The position numbers were made by a program, and so were the translations under genes. Below the pieces are notes generated by a model. The model ran no database searches. It was not told the DNA's origin and saw only the letters and a program-made list of their open reading frames with translations. 64,000 nucleotides of DNA from Terribacillus aidingensis (lineage in GTDB: Bacteria; Bacillota; Bacilli; Bacillales; Amphibacillaceae). The stretch spans positions 2,886,001 through 2,950,000 of the forward strand of contig NZ_CP159996.1 in NCBI RefSeq assembly GCF_040703035.1, read 5' to 3'. Numbering within the stretch: position 1 is the first letter of the stretch; each line of letters begins with the position of its first letter. This document shows, piece by piece, positions 25,816 through 34,814 of this stretch.

Positions 25816-28125
25816 ATTGCTTGTATAAGTAGCTGCATCTGCAGCTTCAATAAACGGACTCAAGTTACCAATGCTGTACATATGCAATTCATGCATCGCG
25901 CGTGTACATGCTGTATAAAGCAAGGTACGTTCTGATTCATGGCCATAAGCCTCATCTGAGACATCGTACAAAATGACAGCATCGAATTCGATACCTTTGG
26001 CAAGATATGCCGGAATAACCGATAACCCTTTTTTATACTGGGAAGTTGTCTCTGTAATCAAATCTGCTTCCATTTCATCCTTGATCCAGTTATGCGCTTC
26101 TTTGCTTTCTTTACTAGTTTTGGCGATAACAGCAATCGTCTCATAACCTGCCTCCTTCAAGGAGTGGATTTTCTCCAAGACCAGCTTGCGTCTCTCTGTA
26201 TCATCGGCTGTTTTCGTCAGCGTCGGAAGATCTCCATCACGGTTGAATGGCTGGATTCGCTTTGCATGATCCAAAAGCTCCTTTGTAAAATCAACAATCT
26301 GCCTCGTTGAACGGTAGCTGCGCCATAGCTCGATCCGATGGCTGTCAACTGTGTTGCCGGAGAGCACATTCTCCCCTGTCAGTGCATGTGCCTGAATGGC
26401 CTGATTGATATCCCCAAGCAATGTCATCCGTGCATTAGGGAATGCCTGCTGTAAATAAGCGAATTGGAAAGCAGAATAATCCTGCGCTTCATCAATAAGC
26501 ACATAACGGATGGTTTTATCCGAACGGTCACCAAGCACTTTATCACGGAAATAGACAAACGGCGTCACATCTTCCCAGCTCATGTACTTGCGGATGAGAT
26601 TTTGCTTGGTTGTTTCATATAGTTCCGTCCATGATGCTGGCATTTCCGGACGTCTTTCAGCTGTCAGCATACGTAAATAGGATTTTTTCACATTGATGAA
26701 GGCATGCTTGCGCACTTTCTTGATCAACGGGCGAAGCTTTCGTTCCACAACCCATTTGCGAAGGATTTCTTCCTCCTGTTTGTTTTCCTCAAAATCATCT
26801 GTTTCTGTGCGGTCTTTCTTTTGAAGCTCGGAAAAGGCCTCGACATAGTCTTCCTTCTCCATCAGCTCTACTTCTTCCCGGACCCAATCTTTCCTTGTCT
26901 CCCAATCACCCCAAAGCTGCAGCTTTTCTACGATCCAAGCTGCCGTCAGCTCTGCTCGGTTCGAAATCGGCAAAGTGTTGGATAGGCTGTAGAAATAAGA
27001 TTGAATCTCCTGTTTGCTCACGATACGCTGCTTGCGGAAGCTGACGTCCTTGAATATAAGGCCGGCGCGCTTGAATTCATCCAGCTTGTCATCGATATAC
27101 TTTTTAAAATCAAGGCTTGCTTTATACTGGATTCCAGCCAGCCGCTGCTCTTTTTCCTGACCGGAAGCAAGCAGCATATACTCCATCTGTTCAAATGGTG
27201 TTTCGATCGTTTCTCTGCCCTCCAGCTGGGCATCCATATGGGCATAGAAAGTAGCTTGCTTCATATTATCTTCGCCAAGCTCCGGCAGGACATTGGAAAC
27301 ATAGCTATTGAACAGCGGGTTCGGCGACAGCAGTACAATATTCTCAGCTGTAATGCGGTCACGATAATGGTATAGCAGGTAAGCAACACGCTGCAGTGCT
27401 GCTGATGTTTTCCCGCTGCCTGCAGCACCTTGTACGATCAGATTAGCTGCTGATTCATTGCGGATGATTTGATTTTGTTCCTTCTGAATCGTGGCGACGA
27501 TACTTTTCATCTCTGTACTGGCATTACCGCCCAGAACATATTGCAGCAGACTGTCTCCAATCGTCACTCCAGTATCGAACAACGCTTCAAGCTTGCCATT
27601 CCGGATGATGAATTGTCGTTTGAGTGTCATATCACCCTGAATCTTGCCTTCTATCGTTTCATACGAAGCACCACCAGGGGAGAAGTCATAGTACATACTG
27701 GAGATTGGTGCACGCCAATCATAAATAAGGAAATCTTCTTCTTTCTCATCCATCAGACTCGCTAAGCCTACATAGATTTCTTCGTCTTGATCAGCGCCCT
27801 CTTCCCGGAAGTCGATACGACCAAAATAAGGGTTGCGCTGCAGCCGATCCAACGTCTTCACTTCATTGTGAATCTGCTGATGCGTTCGTTCCCGCTCCCC
27901 TAGAAGCTCTGCTTGCTGCTTCAAGCTGGCTTGTGTTTCGTTCACATCATCCGGTTCATCCAGGTTTACGGTCACATCCTCCCAGAAGTTTTTCCGAAGA
28001 TCAATTACTTTCTCCCGCAGACCCTGTATCATGCCTGCCGTTTTTTCACGCTTCTTTTCGATCGTCTCCTGGACGCGGGCCACACGGGCTTGTTCGTCCT
28101 TCAAATCCTTTTCATCTTCTGTCAT
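25813..28125 (-). CDS. helD: HelD, UvrD-like ATPase that recycles RNA polymerase
   Basis: A 770-residue superfamily I helicase-like motor. In B. subtilis HelD binds core RNA polymerase and frees it from DNA using ATP. The N-terminal coiled coil (about 1-90), needed for entry into the polymerase secondary channel, is rich in Lys, Glu and Gln; Walker A GAAGSGKTS is at residues 233-241; LIDEAQDYSAFQ is motif II; LGDINQAI and SYRSTRQI are motifs III and IV; GIEFDAVILYDV and LLYTACTRAMHEL are motifs V and VI. The ATG at 28125 follows GGAGGGACG. It is monocistronic. Confidence 0.92.
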   Translation of the reverse strand: MTEDEKDLKDEQARVARVQETIEKKREKTAGMIQGLREKVIDLRKNFWEDVTVNLDEPDDVNETQASLKQQAELLGERERTHQQIHNEVKTLDRLQRNPYFGRIDFREEGADQDEEIYVGLASLMDEKEEDFLIYDWRAPISSMYYDFSPGGASYETIEGKIQGDMTLKRQFIIRNGKLEALFDTGVTIGDSLLQYVLGGNASTEMKSIVATIQKEQNQIIRNESAANLIVQGAAGSGKTSAALQRVAYLLYHYRDRITAENIVLLSPNPLFNSYVSNVLPELGEDNMKQATFYAHMDAQLEGRETIETPFEQMEYMLLASGQEKEQRLAGIQYKASLDFKKYIDDKLDEFKRAGLIFKDVSFRKQRIVSKQEIQSYFYSLSNTLPISNRAELTAAWIVEKLQLWGDWETRKDWVREEVELMEKEDYVEAFSELQKKDRTETDDFEENKQEEEILRKWVVERKLRPLIKKVRKHAFINVKKSYLRMLTAERRPEMPASWTELYETTKQNLIRKYMSWEDVTPFVYFRDKVLGDRSDKTIRYVLIDEAQDYSAFQFAYLQQAFPNARMTLLGDINQAIQAHALTGENVLSGNTVDSHRIELWRSYRSTRQIVDFTKELLDHAKRIQPFNRDGDLPTLTKTADDTERRKLVLEKIHSLKEAGYETIAVIAKTSKESKEAHNWIKDEMEADLITETTSQYKKGLSVIPAYLAKGIEFDAVILYDVSDEAYGHESERTLLYTACTRAMHELHMYSIGNLSPFIEAADAATYTSN

Positions 28126-28283
28126 TCCGGCGTCCCTCCAAAACAATTGACATTTATATATAAATGATGTATAATTTTAAATGGTTTGCTAAATTATGTT
28201 ATGTTAGCAGAACATCCTCTATTTTATCATGTTCATTGTTCCCCTGCAATTTTTCTCTATCCTGTCATTTCCAAGCTGTCCTT

Positions 28284-28313
28284 TTGCATATCCTTTCTAT
28301 TCGTGTGTATAAT
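28284..28313 (+). promoter_or_regulatory. SigA-type promoter of the MFS gene
   Basis: -35 TTGCAT (28284-28289), 18-bp spacer, -10 TATAAT (28308-28313). Nothing else stands out in the 234-bp gap between helD and this gene apart from a minus-strand AT-rich helD promoter region. Confidence 0.65.
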
Positions 28314-28359
28314 TAGTTAGGGAATCGAAATATTAACGCGAAAGAAGTGTTTTTCATTC

Positions 28360-29583
28360 ATGACGGACGAACAGCTCGCAAAGCGTAATCTGTTTATCAT
28401 GTGGTTCGCCAACTTCTTCATCTCGGCAAGCCTGAGTATGATCATGCCATTTCTATCCTTATATATTTCATCATTCGGCACATTATCTGAACGGGAGGTT
28501 CAGAGCTGGTCAGGTATCATTTTCGGGGTAACTTTTGTTACCGCATTCATCTGTTCGCCTTTCTGGGGTAAAATCGGCGACCGGTATGGACGAAAGCTGA
28601 TCCTGATCATATCTTCCTTCGGCATGGGGGTTTCCATTCTCCTGCTCGGATTCACCGAAAATGTATGGCAGCTATTCATGCTTCGTGTGTTCATGGGTAT
28701 CTTTACAGGCTTCATCGGTATATCCCAAGCATTCATCTCGACTCAGACGCCCAGCCACATTGCTGGACGTGTGCTAGGCACCTTACAGACCGGAAGCATC
28801 ACCGGTATGCTTTTCGGACCAATGATTGGCGGCATACTTGCAGACAGCATCGGCTTCCACGGTACGTTCCTGCTCGTATCGATAAGTGTCTTCACCTCTG
28901 CTCTCTTGGTCACCTTCGGTACAAAGGAATATCCGGTCAAGATTCAAAAAGGCGAAAAGTCACACTATACCTCAAAGGAAGTGCTCGCACATATTCTGCG
29001 GGACCCGATTTTATTGGTCGTACTCATCTTAAGTTCATTGATCCAAATTGCCAATTTCAGTGTCCAGCCTATTTTATCCTTGTATGTGCAAGAACTGCAC
29101 GGACCTGAGAATATAGCATTCTACTCCGGTATCGCCTTTTCAGCGGCTGGCCTTGGCAATCTGCTCATGACAAGGACTTGGGGTAAGCTTGGCGACCGTA
29201 TCGGATATGTGAAGATTTTGATTGGACTTATTTTTGCAGCTGGTATCGTTTATATACCCGGCGCACTGGTCGGCTCCGTATGGGAACTCGCTGCTATCCG
29301 ACTGCTTCTTGGTATGGCGATAGGCGGCATCATTCCTTTACGCGTCGCCTATATCAGGCAAGCTGCTCCGCTTACGATGCAAGGAGAAGTACTCGGATAT
29401 AATAACAGCCTCCGCTTCCTCGGAAACTTCATCGGTCCGATACTTGGCGGGATGATGGCTGGATACTTCGGATTCTCAGCTGTATTCTACATGACAAGTG
29501 CACTGCTCATCATCTGCGGCATTACCTTGCTCACTGCCCATATCCGGAATGCTCGTGCACAAACACGAACTTCTTCCATTTAA
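28360..29583 (+). CDS. MFS drug-efflux-type transporter
   Basis: A 407-residue, 12-segment major facilitator. The loop 2-3 signature GKIGDRYGRKLILI and its repeat GKLGDRIGYVKILI in the second half are both present, and motif C-like glycine-rich stretch GMLFGPMIGGILADSIG in segment 5 marks the drug:H+ antiporter (DHA1) group. Substrates cannot be read off. The ATG at 28360 has only a modest AAGAAG ahead. It has its own promoter and a shared terminator downstream. Confidence 0.85.
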   Translation: MTDEQLAKRNLFIMWFANFFISASLSMIMPFLSLYISSFGTLSEREVQSWSGIIFGVTFVTAFICSPFWGKIGDRYGRKLILIISSFGMGVSILLLGFTENVWQLFMLRVFMGIFTGFIGISQAFISTQTPSHIAGRVLGTLQTGSITGMLFGPMIGGILADSIGFHGTFLLVSISVFTSALLVTFGTKEYPVKIQKGEKSHYTSKEVLAHILRDPILLVVLILSSLIQIANFSVQPILSLYVQELHGPENIAFYSGIAFSAAGLGNLLMTRTWGKLGDRIGYVKILIGLIFAAGIVYIPGALVGSVWELAAIRLLLGMAIGGIIPLRVAYIRQAAPLTMQGEVLGYNNSLRFLGNFIGPILGGMMAGYFGFSAVFYMTSALLIICGITLLTAHIRNARAQTRTSSI

Positions 29584-29618
29584 AAAAAGATTGCCGAACA
29601 AATCGGCAATCTTTTTTT
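29583..29618. terminator. Bidirectional terminator
   Basis: AAAAAGATTGCCGA / TCGGCAATCTTTTT hairpin between the MFS gene and the converging ridA. Confidence 0.92.
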
Positions 29619-29619
29619 C

Positions 29620-30006
29620 TTACATATTAAAGCTTCGCACGGCAATCGCTTCGATTTCAACATTTGCACCTTTAGGCAGTTTGGAAATCTCTACCGTTGC
29701 ACGTGCCGGGTATGGCTCGGACAAATGACGCCCGTATACTTCATTCACAGCTGCAAAATCATCTAAGGATGTAAGGAAGATTGTTGTCTTCACGACTTGA
29801 TCAAATGACAATCCTGCTTCTTCCAAAATAGCAGACAGGTTCTTCATCACCTGATCTGTCTGTTCCTCAATCGTTCCTGCCATCTCTCCTGTTGCCGGAT
29901 CCAATGGAATCTGACCGGAAATATAAACCGTCCCTGCAGTTTCTACCGCTTGAGAATAAGGTCCGATTGCTTGTGGTGCTTTGTCAGTTTGGATGATATT
30001 ACGCAT
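29620..30006 (-). CDS. ridA: RidA/YabJ-family enamine/imine deaminase
   Basis: A 128-residue trimeric enzyme that hydrolyses reactive 2-aminoacrylate and related imines made by PLP enzymes. The family hallmarks are present: APQAIGPYSQAV at the N-terminus, YISGQIPLDPATG, and YPARATVEISKLPKGANVEIEAIA with Arg102, which holds the substrate carboxylate. The ATG follows AGGAGAG. It starts 38 bp after the YpuA-like gene on the same strand with no terminator between, so read-through is likely, though the two functions seem unrelated. Confidence 0.92.
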   Translation of the reverse strand: MRNIIQTDKAPQAIGPYSQAVETAGTVYISGQIPLDPATGEMAGTIEEQTDQVMKNLSAILEEAGLSFDQVVKTTIFLTSLDDFAAVNEVYGRHLSEPYPARATVEISKLPKGANVEIEAIAVRSFNM

Positions 30007-30044
30007 TCGTATCTCTCCTATTTAAACAGATTTAATTACGAAGT

Positions 30045-30956
30045 CTAAAACAGATTTTTGAAGAAGTCACCTATCGACTTGAAGAAATCTTTCACACTTT
30101 GCCAGAAACCATCATTTCCAGCCACTTCATCTATCTTATCCTGGATTGTAGTAGCGATGTCATCAAGCTGTGATTTTACCCCATCGAAATTGATGTCCAG
30201 CTCACGCATTTTATCGAAAAGATCGATAAGCAGCTGACGATCTTCATCGCTAAGGCTGATTTCCAGCTTGCTCAGCTGATCCGTTACGATCTGCTCCACA
30301 TCTTCCCGTGTTGCAGGATTCTGCTCTGCAATTTCTTGCTTGATATCTGTTAAGAGCTGGGTAACCTTTTCGTTATCCAAGCCTTCTTTTTGCGCAAGAT
30401 CTGTAGCCAGATCAAGCTCTTCATTAGCTACCTCTGTCCGCTCCGGATCCAGGTTCCCATCGGCTGTATCGTACGCCTTGTAGATGCCTGTCAAAGCGGA
30501 ATGTCCGCTAACCTTAACCGGGGAAGCTACATCTACTGTTGCATCCTCAATACCAGCTGTCAGCAGCGCATTTTTATACATATCCACTGTTACCTGCGTG
30601 ATATTGTCAGGTGTGACGATTTGGACATCCAGTCCATGACCCTCGTCTTCTCTTGTGATCATCGCTGAAGAATACATTCTGGAATTTGCATCTCCATTTA
30701 TGTATTTCACGATATCATCGGCTGTAACCGGAATTTCTTCTATATTATCCGTATTTGTGACACCAAGGTCTTCTCTGACTTGTTCTTTTTGTGCTTCTGA
30801 TAATGAATCTCCAACTACGACAATCGGCAAGCCGAATTTTTCATTGATACTATCCGTGTTCTTTCCTGTACTTGCGGATACAACATCGGAAAAGGCAAAG
30901 CTGAACATCAAAGCAACTGCGAAACAAGCCGCTATGCATTTGGTTAACCCTCTCAT
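30045..30956 (-). CDS. ypuA: Secreted YpuA-like protein, DUF1002
   Basis: A 303-residue exported protein of unknown function. The ATG at 30956 (GGTGG ahead) gives an immediate signal peptide, MRGLTKCIAACFAVALMFSFAF, with cleavage near VSA. The DUF1002 core follows: GLPIVVVGDSLSEAQKEQVREDLGV, then PVTADDIVKYINGDANSRMYSSAMITRE and VTPDNITQVTVDMYKNALLTAGI. The second half is helical and acidic. The last 20 residues are amphipathic and aromatic (FWQSVKDFFKSIGDFFKNLF), much like the tail of the YhcR-like protein at 6603. B. subtilis YpuA has this domain. Confidence 0.83.
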   Translation of the reverse strand: MRGLTKCIAACFAVALMFSFAFSDVVSASTGKNTDSINEKFGLPIVVVGDSLSEAQKEQVREDLGVTNTDNIEEIPVTADDIVKYINGDANSRMYSSAMITREDEGHGLDVQIVTPDNITQVTVDMYKNALLTAGIEDATVDVASPVKVSGHSALTGIYKAYDTADGNLDPERTEVANEELDLATDLAQKEGLDNEKVTQLLTDIKQEIAEQNPATREDVEQIVTDQLSKLEISLSDEDRQLLIDLFDKMRELDINFDGVKSQLDDIATTIQDKIDEVAGNDGFWQSVKDFFKSIGDFFKNLF

Positions 30957-31060
30957 GGAAATGATCCACCTTTTCTTCAATATGGTCTTGCTTTCCCCAT
31001 TATAAGCTTTTCTAGGAATAAATAAAGCATTATCCTGACAAGCAGGAAAAGCGGACATAT

Positions 31061-31092
31061 AAAAAGAGCTGTATCATAAGTGATACAGCTCT
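31061..31092 (-). terminator. Terminator of ydaT
   Basis: 12-bp inverted repeat AGAGCTGTATCA / TGATACAGCTCT followed by TTTTT on the minus strand. Confidence 0.9.
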
Positions 31093-31096
31093 CCCA

Positions 31097-31534
31097 TTAA
31101 GAACGCTTCTGAACAGAACCATCTTTTTTATGGATAATCGTTTCTGTCCCTTTATTATCCGCAATCTCTTTCGCCCGTTTGATTGCGTCCTGTTTGTTAT
31201 CGAAGACCTGCGACGGCCGTTTTGACCCTTTAGATTGTACTGCCCAGCCATCCTCATGCGGAACAACTTCCTCTGCATTATCGATCAAATCCGGATTACT
31301 ATGTGAGGCATTTGAGTCACGTTTTGTCGGATCATCGTGCTTTAGAAAGTCCTTCACTTCCTTTTCGGAGGCATTCGACTTCCACTCTTTCGCCTGATTG
31401 GTCGCAATCGGAATAGCCCTGCCTTCGTCGTAGCCTTCATCCACCATCACATTGGCAATTTCTATCGCTTTCTTTTTTATCGGCTTGTCCAGATTCTTAA
31501 ACGAAGCAGGATAATCGTCCATCGTCCATGGCAT
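31097..31534 (-). CDS. ydaT: General stress protein YdaT-like, DUF2188 C-terminal domain
   Basis: A 145-residue, strongly charged, soluble protein. Residues 1-55 (MPWTMDDYPASFKNLDKPIKKKAIEIANVM onward) resemble ChaB/YdaT N-termini, and residues 92-145 form the DUF2188 fold (VVPHEDGWAVQSKGSKRPSQVFDNKQDAI). B. subtilis YdaT belongs to the SigB general stress regulon, and a SigB-type promoter sits upstream here. Its molecular role is unknown. The ATG follows AAAGGAG. Confidence 0.85.
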   Translation of the reverse strand: MPWTMDDYPASFKNLDKPIKKKAIEIANVMVDEGYDEGRAIPIATNQAKEWKSNASEKEVKDFLKHDDPTKRDSNASHSNPDLIDNAEEVVPHEDGWAVQSKGSKRPSQVFDNKQDAIKRAKEIADNKGTETIIHKKDGSVQKRS

Positions 31535-31569
31535 GCTAAAAACTCCTTTGCGTATTTTATAAACATACT

Positions 31570-31594
31570 ATTCCCCCTGCTGTATCCATGAAAC
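31570..31594 (-). promoter_or_regulatory. SigB-type promoter of ydaT
   Basis: Minus-strand GTTTCA (31589-31594), 13-bp spacer, GGGAAT (31570-31575), close to the SigB consensus GTTTAA-N13/14-GGGTAT and 36 bp upstream of the ydaT start. Confidence 0.7.
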
Positions 31595-31610
31595 TCCCTA
31601 AGCAAAAGAG

Positions 31611-31639
31611 TTGTATGCGCAGTTTTCCCGTCTTACAAT
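31611..31639 (+). promoter_or_regulatory. SigA-type promoter of yfmJ
   Basis: -35 TTGTAT (31611-31616), 17-bp spacer, -10 TACAAT (31634-31639). Confidence 0.65.
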
Positions 31640-31670
31640 TGCCCTATTACGTAAGAGGAGATGATAGCAC

Positions 31671-32678
31671 ATGGCGAAAAACGAAGAAATCCAATTGGCT
31701 AAACGTCCGGAAGGCACACCAACAGAAGAGAACTTCCGCTTTGTCGAAACAGAAATTCCTGAACTTGAAGAAGGACAGGTGCTCATCAAGAGCATCTATA
31801 TCAGCGTGGATCCGTATATGCGCGGAAGAATGAACGATACGAAATCCTATGTCCCGCCATATGAACTGGATGCTCCCATCTCAGGAGGCATTGTCGGCCA
31901 AGTGACGGATTCCAAATCCGATCAATTCCAAAAAGGCGACTATGTACTCGGAAACCTGCCATGGGCCCGTTTCAATGCAGCAAATCCTGATAATCTGCAA
32001 AAAGTAGATCCAGAGCTCGGACCGATTTCCACTGCATTAGGTGTGATGGGTATGCCAGGTCTAACTGCATATTTCGGTTTGACTGATATTGGCGAACCAA
32101 AAGCTGGTGAAACAGTCGTTGTTTCAGGTGCAGCTGGTGCAGTCGGTTCAACTGTTGTCCAAATTGCCAAGATTCTCGGTGCGCGTGTAGTCGGAATTGC
32201 CGGCTCTCCGAAGAAACTCGATTATGTGAAAAACACACTAGGTGCGGATGAAGTAATCAACTATAAAGAAGACAATGTAGCAGAAGCATTGGAAAAAGCA
32301 TGCCCGGACGGCGTCGATGTTTACTTCGACAACGTAGGCGGACCCGTATCCGACGCAGTTTACCCACTGCTCAACGCGCACGCACGTATCCCTCTTTGCG
32401 GCAGCATTTCTTCTTATAATAAAAAAGAAGACCAAGGCCCTCGCGTCCACGGCTATCTCGTCAAATCCAAAGCCAAAATGCAAGGCTTCATCATAGGTGA
32501 CTACAGCGACCGCTACGCCGAAGGAAAGAAACAGCTATCCAAATGGTTCAGCCAAGACAAGCTTACCTTCGAAGAAAATATAGTAGAAGGTTTTGAAAAT
32601 GTGCCGGATGCTTTTCTTGGACTGTTCAAAGGGGAAAACCTAGGTAAGCAACTGGTTAAAGTAGCGGATGAAGAATAA
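31671..32678 (+). CDS. yfmJ: NADP-dependent oxidoreductase YfmJ (zinc-free MDR, alkenal reductase-like)
   Basis: A 335-residue medium-chain dehydrogenase without the zinc cysteines, of the leukotriene B4 dehydrogenase / curcumin reductase branch. SVDPYMRGRMND near residue 45 is the branch hallmark, VVSGAAGAVGSTVVQIAKILGARVVGIAGS is the NADPH Rossmann region (about 149-178), and the C-terminal GLFKGENLGKQLVKV is conserved. The enzyme should reduce the C=C bond of reactive enals and enones. GAGGAG lies 10 bp before the ATG. Monocistronic. Confidence 0.9.
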   Translation: MAKNEEIQLAKRPEGTPTEENFRFVETEIPELEEGQVLIKSIYISVDPYMRGRMNDTKSYVPPYELDAPISGGIVGQVTDSKSDQFQKGDYVLGNLPWARFNAANPDNLQKVDPELGPISTALGVMGMPGLTAYFGLTDIGEPKAGETVVVSGAAGAVGSTVVQIAKILGARVVGIAGSPKKLDYVKNTLGADEVINYKEDNVAEALEKACPDGVDVYFDNVGGPVSDAVYPLLNAHARIPLCGSISSYNKKEDQGPRVHGYLVKSKAKMQGFIIGDYSDRYAEGKKQLSKWFSQDKLTFEENIVEGFENVPDAFLGLFKGENLGKQLVKVADEE

Positions 32679-32680
32679 TA

Positions 32681-32717
32681 AAAATGCCTGACAGAAATTA
32701 ATCTGTCAGGCATTTTT
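32681..32717. terminator. Bidirectional terminator
   Basis: AAAATGCCTGACAGA / TCTGTCAGGCATTTT hairpin between yfmJ and the converging VOC gene. Confidence 0.92.
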
Positions 32718-32733
32718 ATTTAGAAAACGCTAA

Positions 32734-33129
32734 TTAACCGTTCACTTTATTCTGTACTATTTGAATATAGTTGCCGCATGTATCGTCAAAAACGGCTAAT
32801 GTGACTTCTCCCATTTCTGTCGGCTCTGTAGTAAACTTCACACCGTGTTCCAATAACCGTTTATACTCTTTCTCAATATCCGTCACGCCAAACATCGTTG
32901 CGGGGATGTCTTGCGCAAAAAGCTTCTCCTGATACTCTTTAGCAACTGGATTGTTATTCGGTTCGAGCAAAAGTTCGGTACCGTTTTGCTCTTCAGGAGA
33001 AACAAGGGTTATCCACCTGAATTCTCCAGCAGGTTCATCATGCTTTTTCACAAATCCCAGCGTTTCTGTGTAAAATGTCAATGCCTTGTCTTGATCGTCT
33101 ACGAATATACTTGTCACAACGATTTTCAT
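32734..33129 (-). CDS. VOC-family (glyoxalase/bleomycin resistance-like) protein
   Basis: A 131-residue single-module vicinal-oxygen-chelate protein. It opens MKIVVTSIFVDDQDKALTFYTETLGF, the standard first beta-alpha-beta unit, and ends TLAVFDDTCGNYIQIVQ. TELLLEPNNNP in the middle is common in a large uncharacterised branch of the superfamily. The ATG at 33129 follows AAAGGAGG. Function (detoxification, binding or lyase) is unknown. Confidence 0.82.
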   Translation of the reverse strand: MKIVVTSIFVDDQDKALTFYTETLGFVKKHDEPAGEFRWITLVSPEEQNGTELLLEPNNNPVAKEYQEKLFAQDIPATMFGVTDIEKEYKRLLEHGVKFTTEPTEMGEVTLAVFDDTCGNYIQIVQNKVNG

Positions 33130-33282
33130 AATGTATTTCCTCCTTTGATAATTGCAGCACATGATACTCCGCTAGAATTCTTGATTCAAGCAGAGAAACA
33201 TTCTAATTACTATAAATGAATTATAACACCTGAACAAAACAATCCTTCATCCATTTTCGCCATTACATGTAATAGTATGCAC

Positions 33283-33309
33283 AAAAAAGACATCCCTTTA
33301 TTAGGGATG
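33283..33309 (-). terminator. Terminator of queF
   Basis: CATCCCT / AGGGATG hairpin with a TTTTTT run on the minus strand, about 65 bp past the queF stop. Confidence 0.82.
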
Positions 33310-33373
33310 CCTCCTCATAAACTCAAATGGTCATATTTTTACAAGTTCCCTATGGCCATACAGTTATTACCGC

Positions 33374-33871
33374 TTATCTATTATCCACTTTCTCTGGATA
33401 CATATCATGGTTCATCATGCGATGATCAGCCATTTGCTCATACTTCGTGCCTGGACGGCCGTAGTTGACGTATGGGTCGATAGAGATTCCGCCGCGTGGT
33501 GTGAACTTGCCCCATACTTCGATGTAGCGTGGGTTCATCAGTTCTTTCAGGTCGTTCAGGATGATGTTGATGCAATCTTCATGGAAGTCACCATGGTTAC
33601 GGAAGCTGAAAAGATACAGCTTCAGTGATTTGCTTTCCACCATCTTTTCATCAGGAATGTAGCTGATGTAAACCGTACCGAAATCCGGCTGGTTTGTAAT
33701 CGGGCACAGCGTCGTGAATTCCGGACAGTTGAATTTCACGAAATAGTCACGGTATGTGTGTTTATTATCAAAGGTTTCGAGAACCTCAGGTTTGTAATCG
33801 AAGTCGTAAACATTGTTTTGGTTTCCAAGCAATGTTACGTCTGTCATTTCTTCAGGATTTCTTCCTGCCAT
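33374..33871 (-). CDS. queF: NADPH-dependent 7-cyano-7-deazaguanine reductase
   Basis: Reduces preQ0 to preQ1 in queuosine biosynthesis, the only known nitrile-to-amine reduction in primary metabolism. At 165 residues it is the short, unimodular type. [18 protein letters not shown] carries the nucleophilic Cys56 and the acid Asp63; [21 protein letters not shown] is the QueF motif with the NADPH contacts and the substrate-binding histidine/glutamate. The ATG at 33871 follows AAGGAGG. The other queuosine genes (queC, queD, queE) are not adjacent and I found no preQ1 riboswitch in the leader. Confidence 0.95.
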   Translation of the reverse strand: MAGRNPEEMTDVTLLGNQNNVYDFDYKPEVLETFDNKHTYRDYFVKFNCPEFTTLCPITNQPDFGTVYISYIPDEKMVESKSLKLYLFSFRNHGDFHEDCINIILNDLKELMNPRYIEVWGKFTPRGGISIDPYVNYGRPGTKYEQMADHRMMNHDMYPEKVDNR

Positions 33872-33911
33872 TTGTATTCCTCCTTGCAAACTTTTACACA
33901 AGCGATTCTTA

Positions 33912-34802
33912 TTATAAAGGATTTTCTTCTTTTTGTCTCATGAAGGCGATGACTTCTGCATCAGTCGGCATTCCTGCCTGCGCGCCGTGTGATCCGATCT
34001 GTAAGGCAGCAGCTGCATTTGCATAGCTGCAAGATTCCGCCAACGGGCTGCCGCTTGCCAGCTTCAGTCCAAGTGCTGCATTGAATGTATCGCCCGCACC
34101 TGTTGTGTCTACTGCTGAGACAGGGAATGCTGCCACATGACCGCCACTGTAGACAACGCCTTCCTCACCCTTTGTAATGACAAGCTTGTCGGGGAATTCC
34201 TGTAATGCTTTATCCGTATCTTCAAATAGGATTGCCGCTTCTGACTCATTCGGCGTAATGTAAGCAGCCTGGTTGATAATTTCATAAGGAAGCGGCTGCG
34301 CTGGAGCTGGATTCAATATGTAAGGCACGTTTGCCTCTTTACAGCACTTTGCAGCTGCTGCTACTGTCTCTAGTGGAATCTCTAGCTGGATAAGGACGAT
34401 ATCACTGTTTTGGATGACATCCCTTTTTTCCTCTATATAATCCGGCATAAGCTTAAAGTTGGCTCCTGGAATGACTGTAATGCTGTTATCTCCATCCACT
34501 ACTTGGATGACCGCTACACCAGATGATGTGTCAGCTCTTCCAATATGCTCTGTTTTTACTCCTTCCTGACGAAGGACTTGCGTTAATTCATCCCCAAAAG
34601 GGTCCTGGCCGACCATGCCGATCATCGTAACGTCTGCTCCTAGACGCGCTGCCGCTACAGCTTGATTGGCACCCTTACCGCCAGGAAACGTCTCAAAACG
34701 TTCACCAAGTATTGTTTCCCCTGCTGCAGGACGTTTAGCTGAAGTTGCTGTCAAATCCATATTGAGACTGCCGATCACGGTTATCTTTGGCTGTTGCGAC
34801 AT
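33912..34802 (-). CDS. rbsK: Ribokinase
   Basis: Phosphorylates ribose to ribose 5-phosphate. The 296-residue protein has both PfkB-family signatures: [14 protein letters not shown] near residue 42 (substrate side) and [14 protein letters not shown] near 236 with the catalytic aspartate, and the monovalent-cation loop region close to the end. It begins 12 bp after purU and reads the same way, so the two form an operon. No rbs transporter or RbsR is present, so a role in nucleoside-derived ribose salvage is as likely as import-linked metabolism. Confidence 0.92.
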   Translation of the reverse strand: MSQQPKITVIGSLNMDLTATSAKRPAAGETILGERFETFPGGKGANQAVAAARLGADVTMIGMVGQDPFGDELTQVLRQEGVKTEHIGRADTSSGVAVIQVVDGDNSITVIPGANFKLMPDYIEEKRDVIQNSDIVLIQLEIPLETVAAAAKCCKEANVPYILNPAPAQPLPYEIINQAAYITPNESEAAILFEDTDKALQEFPDKLVITKGEEGVVYSGGHVAAFPVSAVDTTGAGDTFNAALGLKLASGSPLAESCSYANAAAALQIGSHGAQAGMPTDAEVIAFMRQKEENPL

Positions 34803-34814
34803 AGCTAGCCCTCC

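Noticed and set aside
33872..33945. preQ1 riboswitch expected upstream of queF
   Set aside because: Looked for the short C-rich pseudoknot pattern; not found in the leader.
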